From positions 8,990,065 through 9,054,064 of the forward strand of contig CM024171.1 in NCBI GenBank assembly GCA_013433145.1: DNA of 64,000 nt, in the 5' to 3' direction. Shown here in pieces: positions 35,579-48,977 of the stretch (positions within the stretch are counted from its first letter, which is position 1; each line of letters starts with the position of its first letter). The translations under genes were made by a program, and so were the position numbers. This DNA is from Ascaris suum. Its lineage: Eukaryota; Nematoda; Chromadorea; Rhabditida; Ascarididae. The notes beneath the pieces are model-generated. The model searched no databases. It had not been told where the DNA came from and worked only from the letters and a program-made list of their open reading frames with translations.

Positions 35579-36010
35579 TTATGGCCAACTATTATAATCT
35601 GGCTTAGACTCAGACGATACTCGGTGTTTGATGAGCAATGGAAACTTTGTAAGCAGACGAACGCTGACCCGCGATCTTTCACTTCCTGCCAATTTCATAA
35701 TAGCCACGACCGAAAGCAATCTTGCATCTGAAACTAACCGCAACGCATTGAACACATAGTATTTATCCATTGCATTTATAAACGTATAATGCTTAGAAGC
35801 GCGTGAAACCTCAAATTCAAGTGAGCAGCTGGGAAGAACGAAAACTTGTGTGAGATGGCACCATTTAGGAACCAAATTTCGAATGGAGGAGAGGTAATGA
35901 ACGCGGATAGAATCGAGTTTTAGGCCCGATGGGTAGAATAGAGTTGGCGACTCAGTAAAGAAGCCGAATTTGAGATCGGGAAGGGGATGGGTTTGTAACG
36001 GAAAATTCAT
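35579..36010 (-). CDS. Unrecognised 143-codon minus-strand frame
   Basis: An open frame from ATG 36010 to TAA 35579 lies inside a plus-strand intron. It begins MNFPLQTHPLPDLKFGFFTE and ends ESKPDYNSWP. No signal, domain or splice border is seen. One or two frames of this length are expected by chance in the window. Confidence 0.18.
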   Translation of the reverse strand: MNFPLQTHPLPDLKFGFFTESPTLFYPSGLKLDSIRVHYLSSIRNLVPKWCHLTQVFVLPSCSLEFEVSRASKHYTFINAMDKYYVFNALRLVSDARLLSVVAIMKLAGSERSRVSVRLLTKFPLLIKHRVSSESKPDYNSWP

Positions 36011-36797
36011 GTGGAAGTTCAGCGTAATTCATCGGTATTTGCAAGATTTCGACCTCAGTGTTCTAGTAGTTCTTATCTGTTTCCTGTGATCTTCATCATA
36101 TGGTTGGGTGCTGTTACGGCGGCAGTAACCATTACGTCAACCATCTATTGTTGCCAACACAAACATCTACCTTTTTCAGCACCTTATTAAACGCCTATAA
36201 GGAAACGTTGTCTGAAGATTTAATGCTAATTTTGCATATTCTCTCCCCTCTCCTCGCCCCAAAAAACATATATGTCCATCTAGTGACAAGGGGAAGGGAG
36301 AATTAAGGAGACGGGAGTGCGGTGTTATTGAAATTGCAGAAACTGTTAGTGTGATTGTTTTAGCAGTTGCATGAATTAGCATTGATCCTTATGAAAACGC
36401 TAGCACTAATCCAGCGTATCAAACATTACCTTGAATTATATGAACATATCGAGAATGTGAGCTGTCATTTTTCGAATTTCGAATTGGATAAGATTTTTCA
36501 AGAAGTGGCTTATTATACGGTCATATTAGTGCACTGTGCAAACTGCATACACATTATCGTCACAGCATTAAGTGCACTTTTAAAGTTGCTATGAATATTA
36601 TGCTCGACTTTTATAGAAACGACTCAAAAACTACAAAATTTAGCTCTAGAGAATATAATTTCCTATTCCAAAAGCTTGGGCAACAAAATACTCAGCGAAA
36701 CATTGAACTCATGCTAAATATTGAGATTTTTATAAATAGCACAGTAAATATAAATAGTACACTCGAAAAACATTTTGAAGGCAAGCATATTTTTAAG

Positions 36798-36925
36798 CGG
36801 TGGACGCTGAGGAGTCCAAGAACGACGAGGAGGAAGAAGGCGACGAAGACTATACAGAAGGATGGGACTCGGTAGAAGAGGATTATGGCAATGAAGAGGA
36901 TGTCATAAAGCCAGGTTTCATATAG
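36798..36925 (+). CDS. Acidic exon
   Basis: After acceptor agcatatttttaag the phase-1 frame reads VDAEESKNDEEEEGDEDYTE, then GWDSVEEDYGNEEDVIKP. The exon either stops at TAG (36923-36925) or is spliced at the weak donor gtttca (36915), which leaves phase 1 and would continue into the exon at 37789. The strong Glu/Asp bias with mixed codons argues for real coding sequence. Confidence 0.5.
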
Positions 36926-37214
36926 TTACTTTAAGTGTGAGTGCCCTGTGACTGTTGTCGCTTCCATCCGATTTTATGGTCCAATCAAGTTTCGTGGTCT
37001 CGTCTTCCTGCTGAACTTTGCAGCGATCCTCACAGAAACCCTCCATCGGAGCCGCCGCAAATTTTTGCACGCAAATCTCACTTGACTCACAATTCTCATT
37101 TATACACCTGAAACCCCGATTAACCGGAAGTGTATTCGAAACAATAATATTGAGTATGAGAATAAGCCGTAGTAACGTGAGCAAGGTGGGAAACGTACGA
37201 GAAAAGCGCCGCAA
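36918..37214 (-). CDS. Small secreted Cys-containing protein (candidate single-exon gene)
   Basis: On the minus strand ATG at 37214 opens a signal-peptide-like MRRFSRTFPTLLTLLRLILI followed by a mature part with RCINENCESSEICVQ and GFCEDRC (six Cys), then a polar tail. A TATA-like tatttatataac stands about 40 nt upstream of the ATG, as expected for a compact promoter. The Cys spacing recalls small secreted inhibitor or EB-type modules but fits none precisely. It ends against the 3' end of the acidic plus-strand exon. Confidence 0.45.
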   Translation of the reverse strand: MRRFSRTFPTLLTLLRLILILNIIVSNTLPVNRGFRCINENCESSEICVQKFAAAPMEGFCEDRCKVQQEDETTKLDWTIKSDGSDNSHRALTLKVTI

Positions 37215-37249
37215 TGGGTGCTCTTTGCAAAGTCATCCATCAAACCGAC

Positions 37250-37262
37250 TGGTTATATAAAT
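37250..37262 (-). promoter_or_regulatory. TATA-like element
   Basis: The minus-strand tatttatataac lies roughly 40 nt before the ATG of the small secreted Cys protein. A transcription start about 30 nt downstream would leave a very short leader. This is motif evidence only. Confidence 0.35.
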
Positions 37263-37788
37263 ACTGAGAGATGACGCCTGACAACACGTTTTTCTTCAAA
37301 TCTGGCTGCTTGTGTTATCTTGCAGTCGAAAATTCGTTCTTCGGTTGAACGAGATGTTTTCTTGCAAAATAGACTTCATCTGCAGAGAAACACGTATTTC
37401 ATCAGGCTGGTTCAAAATTTATAACCAAAGTTCGATATTACATTAAAGAATTTTTCAGTCATATAGGATGGCCCAAAAAAGCGGAATTTACTTGAAGCGG
37501 TCGGCTTGTTTGATTGCTGAGAGAACAAATGAAGTTTTTTAAAGACAGCTTTCTCCCAACCTTTCCTGGTAACAACATAGTACGATTTTATGAAACTTTT
37601 CAAAAAAATAAAAAAAAAGAAATTGTACAGAGTGGTGGAATGGACGGAAGAAACTAATGTGCACTAAGGATTTTAATGAAGAAAGTTTGAGACATTTTCA
37701 GACTGCTCTATTACTTCTCTATATAAATGGGCATTATGGCAGCGTCGTACACATGCATTAATTATATTTCTCTGTGCGGTGTTTTCAG

Positions 37789-37968
37789 CTGGTGAAGCTA
37801 GGCTTGCGAAATTTGATGGGGACAAGATAAAGCATGCCACAACATCTTATAGCATATTTCACGTTGATCTATCAACTTCAGAAGCAGCTATATATAAAAG
37901 ATACTCAAAAGTTCCGCAAGAATTTCACACCTGTCCGGTCATCGCTTTACATCGATCAGTGTCACTGA
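37789..37968 (+). CDS. Candidate exon, phase 1 to 1
   Basis: Strong acceptor tgcggtgttttcag and donor gtaaac bound 180 nt reading GEARLAKFDGDKIKHATTSY, SIFHVDLSTSEAAIYKRYSK and VPQEFHTCPVIALHRSVSL. Phase matches the optional donor of the acidic exon upstream and the acceptors at 38604/38628 downstream. No family recognised. Confidence 0.48.
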
Positions 37969-38603
37969 GTAAACGGAAAAGCAGAGTAGTGCACATTGCG
38001 CACTTTTGCATTCATTTCACTTCTTGACCGCTTACTTACCTTTTGCAACTGTTACTAACGAACTTTTAAGTGCGCAAAACATTACCATGATATTTTAGAT
38101 GAATTAGAAGTTCGTATATATCTTCTACAAAAGATTTCTTTTTGTGTGGCCTGATTTTTTTTAATTGCCTGAGATTTCTTTTCGTTTTTCGATGTCTATA
38201 GCTCTTTTCGAAGTTGATGTGTCTGCATGGAATATGAATACAGGTCGCCATGTGGTGGACTTTATATCGACTGAACTTCTCAACTGTAACTTCGATCGTT
38301 CCGTCGTTGAAATTACCAAGCAGGTGGATGAACTGTAAATAAAACGCATATGCATACAAACAAACATGACGTCACCATGGAGCAATTTTGCAAAGCAAAT
38401 TTGCAAAAAAGCACGGAAGTGGAATCTTTTAGGACGGAGAAGAGAAGGGGGGGGGGAGTGGAAGGGGTTGAGGAACCCGAAATCGAAGGGGTTAGTGAGC
38501 TGCATGAAATATGCAAGCACTGCTCTTCAAACTTGCCATTTTTGGCGGCTTGTAAAAGGTTTATCGTGTTGTTTCGTAATGAAAGAAAATAATGTTGTTG
38601 CAG

Positions 38604-39029
38604 CTATTAAAAATAGATTGCTTTCAGAAGATGGGGAAAGTGAGGGCAGGAATAAAGCCAAGGGACAAAGCCGCTCTGACGTGAACGGCCACATGGAATC
38701 AGATTCCCACGTAAACGAGGAATCGCGCGATTCCACAGAAACACGGGATTTAAATGAGGGCAACTTCAACGATGTTGCGAACGACGGTGGATTCTATGAA
38801 CACGTGACGCCTACAGAATCGTCTCCATTCGATTTCGATTCTAGTCACTATTCCAATCTAGATGACGACACAAGTCAAAGTGAGCAAATGGTGTTTCTAC
38901 AAAGTAACCCGAAATCAGTGGAACGGAAATTGGAAACGTCTACGGAACGGAGCCAGGAGTTAATACCGGACGCGGAAGCAGAAGATGACGGATGGATGAT
39001 GAGCAAACGAAGGCGAGTGGCTAATGAAG
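38604..39029 (+). CDS. Long acidic Ser-rich exon
   Basis: This is the statistically strongest single open frame of the window: it stays open over about 250 codons. The probable exon starts at acceptor ttgttgcag (38604) or gattgctttcag (38628), both phase 1. It encodes an acidic, Ser/Asn/Glu-rich, apparently disordered segment (for example EGNFNDVANDGGFYEHVTPT) ending AEDDGWMMSKRRRVANE before gtgtgg (phase 1). Joined to 39557 it ends with a short tail. Unspliced, it reads into a hydrophobic YAAVLLLGAFAFLRWAL end and stops at 39130, which would make it membrane-anchored. KRRR could be a nuclear signal. No family recognised. Confidence 0.6.
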
Positions 39030-39556
39030 GTGTGGCGACATTGATTGCGGAGAGCAACTATGCTGCAGTCCTCCTGTTGGGTGCCTTTGCGTTCTTAAGG
39101 TGGGCACTGCCACCTGTTTATATTGTTTAAATAATTGTTTTACTTTTATTTTTCAATTGAGAGGGAAATCTTTTTTGGTAAAATGACCGAAGTTAGATAA
39201 CGGGACGAGAAGTTGAGCATAATTTATAGTTCGATTATAGGAGCAAAATGCTGGGTTAGCCCTCTCATTCTTCTGCTACCTGTCAGCTGACCGGCATATC
39301 GGTTTCCTCTCATAAGCAGCAAGAGTTTAATAATGTCATTCACTGGATGTGTAGCATCTTGTACTAGTCACGTTCGCTGAAAAATTATATACTGCTTAGC
39401 GAAAGAAGCCTTACACTTTTCTTTGAAATTACTCCGGTTTGGTTGGCTTTATAGAGATTTCAAATTTTATTGACTGAATGCGGTTCATTATTTTGCGTAT
39501 TCCAATTATTTTTGATCCTTTGCAAAAAAACAACACCTTACGATGTGTATATACAG

Positions 39557-39630
39557 GTGAGAATGGCCATGAAGAATTAGCAGATAAAATCAGCTCTCTG
39601 ATGGAAGCACCTTTAACCACTAAATTATAA
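39557..39630 (+). CDS. Candidate terminal exon
   Basis: Acceptor gatgtgtatatacag, phase-1 frame ENGHEELADKISSLMEAPLT then TKL and TAA. It joins the donor at 39029 through a Gly codon. Short but protein-like; terminal because of its stop. Confidence 0.42.
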
Positions 39631-42697
<3,067 letters not shown>

Positions 42698-42753
42698 ATG
42701 GCATCAAGCGACGATGGCAAAATCACCCGCCCATCGCACTGCGGCATAAACAG
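42698..42753 (+). CDS. Candidate first exon
   Basis: ATG opens MASSDDGKITRPSHCGIN, ending AAC AG at the donor gtaatg (phase 2). It joins the strong acceptor at 43282 in phase to give a short protein ending KLLLRKPLLCD. No family recognised. A different frame through the same bases is also open, so this is tentative. Confidence 0.3.
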
Positions 42754-43177
42754 GTAATGATGAATTTGCCAATCAAAGCTTTTGCTGGTAAATGTTATTG
42801 CCGACATTATTGTTGCAAGCACCTGCAAAATGTGCAAACTTTGAAAGGCTACTGGAAGTTGGAAACGACCGATTTCAGCTTCACCGATTGGAATGCTTGT
42901 TTTTATCGTTCAAATAAGTTCGCTCATGAGTGAATAAACGCAAATGCGTGTAAGCAAACCAACTATCCGCACAACAGGTATTTGCAAATTTACATGGATA
43001 CGCAAAAATGACTGACTAATTTCGAAATTCATCCTATCCTATGTACTCTTTTACCTTAATGCAGTAAAATGAGGTTTTGAAGGTTCATTACCATTGAATG
43101 CAAAATTTCAGAAGAAAACATCATATAGCAATGTGAATGTATAATGTTTTGAAGCTGTGAAAGACCCGAAATTGCCT

Positions 43178-43555
43178 TCAAATAATCTCCGCAAAATTTT
43201 TGTGAACTTTGCAAGCGGTGTCTTGTGACGTTGCATTTTCAGTATGTATATATGTGGGCGTATATCTTTCCAACAGTTTCAGCTCATTCGAACCCAAAAC
43301 CATGCCTATGAGAATTATTTGGCCAAGTTGCTTTAAACTGCTTCTGCGAAAGCCACTTCTTTGCGACTGATCGTCGCTGCACAACTTCCCATTGAGTTCA
43401 GAAGTAAATGCAAACCGGGCGATGCTAAGTTGTCTTTTGAATATTTGCATTAAAATTCTGTTAACTGCTATCGAATGAACTTTTCTGACATTCTTTTTTA
43501 ATCTTGTGGAGAAATCAGTCGTTTGCGATCGGCAACGCCTTGGTCTTGCTCTCAT
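43178..43555 (-). CDS. Unrecognised 125-codon minus-strand frame
   Basis: From ATG 43555 the frame begins MRARPRRCRSQTTDFSTRLK and stays open to 43178 with a basic N-terminus. No domain, signal or membrane segment. It overlaps a plus-strand candidate exon at 43283-43370; at most one of the two is likely real. Confidence 0.25.
   Translation of the reverse strand: MRARPRRCRSQTTDFSTRLKKNVRKVHSIAVNRILMQIFKRQLSIARFAFTSELNGKLCSDDQSQRSGFRRSSLKQLGQIILIGMVLGSNELKLLERYTPTYIHTENATSQDTACKVHKNFAEII
43283..43370 (+). CDS. Candidate terminal exon (partner of 42698-42753)
   Basis: A strong acceptor (tatctttccaacagtttcag) opens a phase-2 frame SFEPKTMPMRIIWPSCFKLL then LRKPLLCD and TGA. It overlaps the longer minus-strand frame, which weakens it. 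Confidence 0.28.
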
Positions 43556-43789
43556 CTTGACGCATCTCAGGTTCTATGATTCCCGAATCTTTGAAGCTGC
43601 GCCTTCTGCATTAATTATGTGAACACTGCGGTTAAAGCAGGTTTATTTATGAGCTCCTTCTCTCTGCCTCTTTACTGTTTGGCATTTTTGGTTCATGGAC
43701 GGAGGAATATATGAAAGTCTCAAAAAACAATCGCGCTAAGGCGTTTAATTACACCTCGATCATGTAAGAGCGGATGAAATTAGCACAGA

Positions 43790-44227
43790 ATGAAGAGCGA
43801 ATGCTCAACTGAGACAGTCGACCACCTGTTTGTTTCCGTTTCATTATGCACTCAATTTCCGTCTGAAGGACGAATAACGATTCGTAGCGTCTTCACTCGT
43901 CGTCTTGGCGAAGTTAGTACTGAAAGTTTGAACCAAAATGGAGACATTATAGTTTCAGTGCAAAAATTAAACAAAGTGGATGCTCATGAAAAGTTTGTTG
44001 CTGAGGTACAACATTTATAAGAAATGACAGTTTCATCGATAGAGTGTTTTTGCCTAGAAGCAACAGGAAATGGTTATTCAATACTTTTGCCTAGAAGCAA
44101 TACGAAATCATTATTCAATATTGCACAATATGATATTATAGAGGCAGCTTTAAGAAATTTCTGGGAAATTGGACAGTTTAATTTACTACAAATGTTACAC
44201 CAAAAATGCCAGAAGACCTCTCAATAA
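43790..44227 (+). other. Two adjacent protein-like frames, unassigned
   Basis: The first frame (43790-44020) starts KSECSTETVDHLFVSVSLCT, slightly like the C-terminal Cys/His region of some retroelement proteins. It ends after an acceptor (ttatagtttcag) with QKLNKVDAHEKFVAE before gtacaa. The second (44024-44227) covers a 37-bp duplication. No firm gene can be drawn. Confidence 0.25.
44047..44120 (+). repeat. 37-bp tandem duplication
   Basis: Two adjacent 37-bp units at 44047 and 44084 share ttttgcctagaagcaa and ttattcaata, with a few changes between. Confidence 0.9.
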
Positions 44228-44315
44228 TTGTGTTCTTAACCGACCACTGGTGCTAATGTTATAAGCACGCACATGCAAACAACGACATACGCAAGTACGT
44301 TTAAAGCAACATCGG

Positions 44316-44534
44316 TCAAACAAATTTGCAACCAGCTTTGTGGATCTCTGCAAGTGTGGTGAGGGAGGGCGGTTTTCGATGATGGACCTCTTGGAGGAGT
44401 GATTCATCAAGACGGAGGCTCAAATTAAAAAAGCCGAGGAAAAAACTGAAAAATTCCCAGACGGAGAACCCGTCGGGGAGAAGAATTCGTTTTTGAAGTC
44501 TCTCATTTGCGGCCTCCAACACCTCCACCGTCAA
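44316..44534 (-). CDS. Unrecognised minus-strand frame with coiled-coil-like start
   Basis: Reads SLTVEVLEAANERLQKRILL, PDGFSVWEFF, a hydrophobic run, and HHRKPPSLTTLAEIHKAGCK. Two acceptor-like sites lie inside (gggaatttttcag, cacacttgcag), so it may be two exons of different genes or an old insertion. No family recognised. Confidence 0.28.
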   Translation of the reverse strand: MTVEVLEAANERLQKRILLPDGFSVWEFFSFFLGFFNLSLRLDESLLQEVHHRKPPSLTTLAEIHKAGCKFV

Positions 44535-45038
44535 AGAAGTGCCATTACTAAGACGTAATCAGTAGTAGTTTTAATTAAATGCCAGTGCCACCAACGCTAC
44601 TAGTAAACGTACGAGGGTGTTCTGGCGCGTAGTATCATGGCCACAAAAGTTTAATAATGATGGCAGTCGATATTATGAGTAACGGCAGATCCGGTAAAAG
44701 AGAACTTTACTACGTGACATTTGTTTTCACCTGCTGGAACAAATAATCAGCTGAAATGACTTCAAACTTTTCCAGTGGCATATGTCACTCTCCCACTCAG
44801 CTTGCACACCTCCAAAACAAAAAGTTATTAGCGTTTTCTTCGTGAAATAATAGCGTAATTTTCTTGTATATGCAGTAGACTTGAAGTGGGCGAATGAATG
44901 TGTGAACGAAGCGACGAGTGCTTTTGCTACGACTCTCCTTCCATATAACTTTTTAGAGGATATTTAAGTGTCGCGTCCTTTGTATCGACCTAACATCCGT
45001 TATTATTGACAAACTTAAGTGACGGCAACAACAAAATC
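44535..45038 (+). other. 5' flank of the Tudor-domain gene
   Basis: No gene seen. A TATA-like ggatatttaag at about 44,958 lies some 80 nt before the first candidate ATG, and the sequence between is open for a short leader. Confidence 0.35.
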
Positions 45039-45072
45039 ATGAACGACATTACAGTATTCAACGCAACGCTAG
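45039..45072 (+). CDS. Tudor-domain protein, exon 1 (candidate start)
   Basis: ATG begins MNDITVFNATL and ends CTA G at the excellent donor gtaagttc (phase 1). An in-frame stop lies a few codons upstream of the nearby non-ATG codons, so this is the first Met. It joins exon 2 through a Gly codon. The exon is short, so its identity rests on the donor and phase. The whole model spans 45,039-56,109. Core evidence is in exons 2 to 8. Confidence 0.55.
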
Positions 45073-46293
45073 GTAAGTTCTCTTCTATGTTAGCGTCAGG
45101 CTTCACGCGTTTCGCAGCGAGTGCGTCCGTTTTCTGCTTTAGTTATATGATGATCACATCGCGGCGCTATTGCTTGCAAAGCGAAATCACTTCATAAGGG
45201 TGATTACTGTAGAAACTGAAGGTTGCAAGCGTGAATTTTGTTTGTGTGGAAGATCTCCAATAGCGGCTCAACAAATATCGCTCCATTGATAGTAAGTCCT
45301 TCAGAATGAGTTGACTAAATCAGCCTAACGGATCACACAGTTAAAGGTTAGCGAGATGAACTGGATCGTTCTCTTCCCAAAACAAACAAAAACTTGGAAG
45401 AAAACAGCGAATACTAAATTTGCTAATTAGGCTAGTGGAAAGGGAAGGGGATTGGTTCAAAGATTTGAATATGGCTGTACGAATATTTAGTACGTGCTTT
45501 TTGGTGCGTACTGCTAGTAGACGTGGCCAAAAGTCTCTCAAGAGACGGTAAAAAAGAGGGGAGCGGGGGGGGGGGGGCGGTGGAGGATGGAGGAAGAGGG
45601 TGCATCAGCAGCTAGCAAGTGGCTTTGTTCGCTCTCTTACTCAACATGCAAATTTGCTTGCTGCGCGAGTGGTTAAGCTTGCCGTCACCGGATGAAACTT
45701 TGATATACGAAAGATCACCGGTTGCTCAAGCAGTTGAAATCAATCCAACTGGTTGCATTATTTCAGTTTCCAGGCAAGTGCACAAGTGTTCCGCATTGAC
45801 TGGCACGATGTACATTTTTTCAGTTGCATTCGCCACCGCAACTAGTTGCCTGAATAGCCAACAATTAATAATATTTGTGGAACAATGCATCTTTGTTTTA
45901 ACTCTCACAACTGCTCTTATGAACATCTCACAACAATGATCCTTTTCTATACAAGCCGATCTGTGTAAAATGCAAATCCGACTTGCGTAAAGTGCTGCAA
46001 ATTTTTTGGCACGTTTCTTTCGAGACTATTTTCTAAATTAATGGAGCACATTGAGAATGGCTATAGAGAGTTCTTCCTATGCTATGAAATATATCCACTA
46101 AATATCTTAAATCTAGCTTAGCCCATCCCCAGTTAAAACTGTCGGATAGACAAATCGACCTCCATATATATATGAGTACAAATATGGCATTACCGTAATG
46201 CGCTTTGTAAATACACATTTTTTGTTGCACACGCAAAGATAAGCATATACAGCACAAATGTGACGCAGTAGACTTCTGTTCTTTTATTTCCAG

Positions 46294-46401
46294 GGTCGGC
46301 TGAAGGACAGTTAAGCGAGTCGAGGCGAGGTGCTTTCAAACCACTCCAGATACCAGCCCGAAGCGGACAATTTCTTGATGCTATCGTCAGTTACGTTGAA
46401 T
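46294..46401 (+). CDS. Tudor-domain protein, exon 2
   Basis: Acceptor cttttatttccag and donor gtcagt bound 108 nt, phase 1 in and out, encoding SAEGQLSESRRGAFKPLQIP then ARSGQFLDAIVSYVE. The last residues match the first strand of extended Tudor domains (V-x-x-V-E-S-P/x-x-F-Y-V-Q). The split Ser codon is completed by exon 3. Extended Tudor domains bind methylated arginine, often on Argonaute/PIWI proteins, but the ligand here is not known. Confidence 0.72.
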
Positions 46402-47829
46402 GTCAGTTGTTAATACACCTTTGCGTCCTTCTGACCTCTTGTTTTTTTCTTACACAATTGCCTTCTTTGCCTTCTTCCCACTTTCCCATCTCCTTCCACC
46501 CCTCCCCTCCTCCTCCATTCTCCAATGAAATACTACTTGCAGAGCTATTAGTACACTAGAAATTGTTCATGAATTAGCTAATACAGAGAAAGTTTCCGAT
46601 TTGCAGTTTGCATTATTATCAGCGATTTCAACATTTCAGCTCCTTCATCATATTTAGCGTTGGCTGCTGAATACAGATTTGCAAAACGGATATCAGTATA
46701 AATGTTATTGTCACTTCTGCTAATTTTAGTTGCCACCGGGTACAAGCGCCAGCAGCAGATTTCCCACTTGCTTCAATATATCTTCATCATGATTATTCCA
46801 GCTGCAATTGCTTTCGGCTGTAGCAGTTGCTGATGCTGTATGGTGCACTCTGTAATAGTTTTTAGGCCCCTTGAGAACATAATGGCTAAGAAGTCTATTT
46901 TGATCTACCGTGAGAAATTCTGCTGATAGTGAAAGGAGTAGTAGGGCACGTTTGACCTGAAGTTAACATATGCACACATTCTGCTTTGCAACGGAGCTTG
47001 TTGCTGTGTACACCTGTCTCGAATCATCCTTCTAATCCGTTTAATGTAGCGTTACTTATATGGGGAGTTTGAGATTAGGGCCTGCTTAGCCTGTATTGAT
47101 ACCCCGGCTTTTATGGTCTGTGATCACTGGGCGTTTCGGAACGAAAAAGGGCGTTTTACGAGGTAAGATGAGATGGCTCCAAGTGTGAATACATCGTCTT
47201 TTAAGCTGTTGAAGCTAACGCAGGCACTGCGGCGTTGAGTTCAGTGGTTTCAGAGCCTGACTGGCACTCTAGTAGAATGAAGGAGATTAGTGGGAGGGGG
47301 AATCACGCATGGAGGTGGTAGCCTCCGAAGTGATGCTTAGTTATAGATATAAAGGACACTTCATAGACGGATCCGCCGATGAATCGGCCATCGCTAAGCA
47401 AAGCAAAATATGGTATGCTGTGCAGGGGAGACAATTGTCTCGGAAAGTTTGATCGGTTCCGCGGAATGGCAGCTAGTTTCCATGCGGATAAACTTCGATA
47501 TTCGAAAGCATTTAAAGTTAGTGCAACAAATAGTGATGCAGTTACCGCCTGTTGGCAGTAGGAACTTTCACGGTCCAAATCTAAAGTACAGTTGAGAGGA
47601 AACTTGGATTTTGTCTGTGATCCAAAATTTTGCTTGCATTTTGCAGTCAGATTTTACAACTTAGCTTCGCCCATAGAATGCTTTCAATAGCTAACGAGGG
47701 ACAGCTTAATGAACATCACATAAAATCATTTCAAATAAGGCGCCTCTTTATATTTTCTGCACTTTGATAGAAAGAATGGAAATTGTTAAACATTTCAAAT
47801 GAAGACCGTGGAAGGCGAATTGATTGCAG
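46402..47829 (+). other. Intron of the Tudor gene
   Basis: No exon is needed here: exons 2 and 3 join in phase to complete the Tudor motif. A cryptic-looking exon at 46640-46695 was rejected. Open frames at 47.3-47.6 kb on both strands are unassigned. Confidence 0.5.
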
Positions 47830-47946
47830 CATTAATCTTGCTTTATGTGCAATTGCCGTCAGCGCCATCGCTGCTTGCCGAATTACAAGGCGACCTCTCT
47901 TCATACTATAACTCGACCAAGGGACACATATTCAACCCAATACCAG
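47830..47946 (+). CDS. Tudor-domain protein, exon 3
   Basis: After acceptor aattgattgcag the phase-1 frame reads LILLYVQLPSAPSLLAELQG then DLSSYYNSTKGHIFNPIP, ending at donor gtacac (phase 1). With exon 2 it forms the canonical start of an extended Tudor domain (V-E-S-x-x-x-x-Y-V-Q-L, then L-x-x-L-x-x-x-L-x-x-Y-Y). The usual Pro after Ser is Leu here. Confidence 0.78.
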
Positions 47947-48230
47947 GTACACTTGCTTATTCGTCATTGAAGAAACAACAAGATCATCAAGGTGTTCTTC
48001 ATATATACCTTTGGCTAATTATGTCCATCCTTGAAAGGTGTATATACAAATTAATGAAGTCTCACAACTGCAGTGCGCATATGGAAATAATCCGAGCAAT
48101 TTTAGGTTGGATGCGATGAGAAATGTGGGTTCGATATTTTCATTCAAATAGCAATTAAACAGTAAGGTCGTACGCCTATTCTAGAATTTGTTTGTGAAGA
48201 GTCAAAGCCAGGCGAAGAAATTCTTTACAG

Positions 48231-48316
48231 GTGCTACTGCTATCGCAAAAATTGGGTTAAACAACGGATATTTTCGAGTAATGGTAATCAAGCGGGAGGA
48301 CCCTCTTCTCGTCAAG
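48231..48316 (+). CDS. Tudor-domain protein, exon 4
   Basis: Acceptor aaattctttacag and donor gtgact bound 86 nt, phase 1 to 0. It reads ATAIAKIGLNNGYFRVMVIK then REDPLLVK, the Tudor strand that normally reads A-x-x-x-x-D-x-x-W-Y-R-A-x-V; Tyr-Phe-Arg-Val replaces W-Y-R-A. It runs straight into VFFVDYGN of exon 5. Confidence 0.8.
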
Positions 48317-48977
48317 GTGACTTGATTCACATGCAGCCTGAATTCCTATTCATTTGATTGCAGTTCACTTGCTTCTTAAACGTATGAAGGTATCATGACA
48401 AGGCGAGAGGTTGGTACGGAGAGCGAAGCTTTATTCGCTTCCGTATCACCTACCAGTAGGAGTGTTAGGTCCTCTTTTCACTCCAGTCTCCTATTCTCCA
48501 CCACCCGGGTGAGGAGTTCTTGCAGGTTTTTTTTTTGCAAAAAGCATACTCCACGTTCTATTCTAAATGCTTCTGTGGATATTTGTGGCATGTGCGTTGA
48601 AGTGGTAGATAAAAGATGCGCGACAATGGAAAAATGAAATCAAGAAGTTGATTGGTGGATCAATGTGAATGGTTGAGGTAAAGACACAGATTCACGTTGG
48701 CAGGCGGACGAGTGCACTGAGTTGCGTGCATAGACTAAGTTGCACAATAGACAATAAGAAAGGCTAGAAAAGGTGGCAAAGATTTCGAACCATTACATCT
48801 TGAAGCCGGAGCGGTTTCTGAGACACAGACGATCACTGCGCCATGAGTCTACTGTGTGTCGTTTTGGATTCTCTTTCTCTTTCTATATAAGTACAAATGA
48901 AGTGCACAGCAGAGTCAGTGACAAGGCAGGAACTGGCTTCTTCGCGTTGCGAAGTGTTGTTTTTCATAATCACCAGC

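Noticed and set aside
46640..46695. Alternative third exon of the Tudor gene (SPSSYLALAAEYRF...)
   Set aside because: It supplies the Ser-Pro after exon 2, but the following residues do not fit a Tudor strand and no continuing exon is in phase. The exon at 47830 gives the expected Y-V-Q-L and Y-Y pattern.
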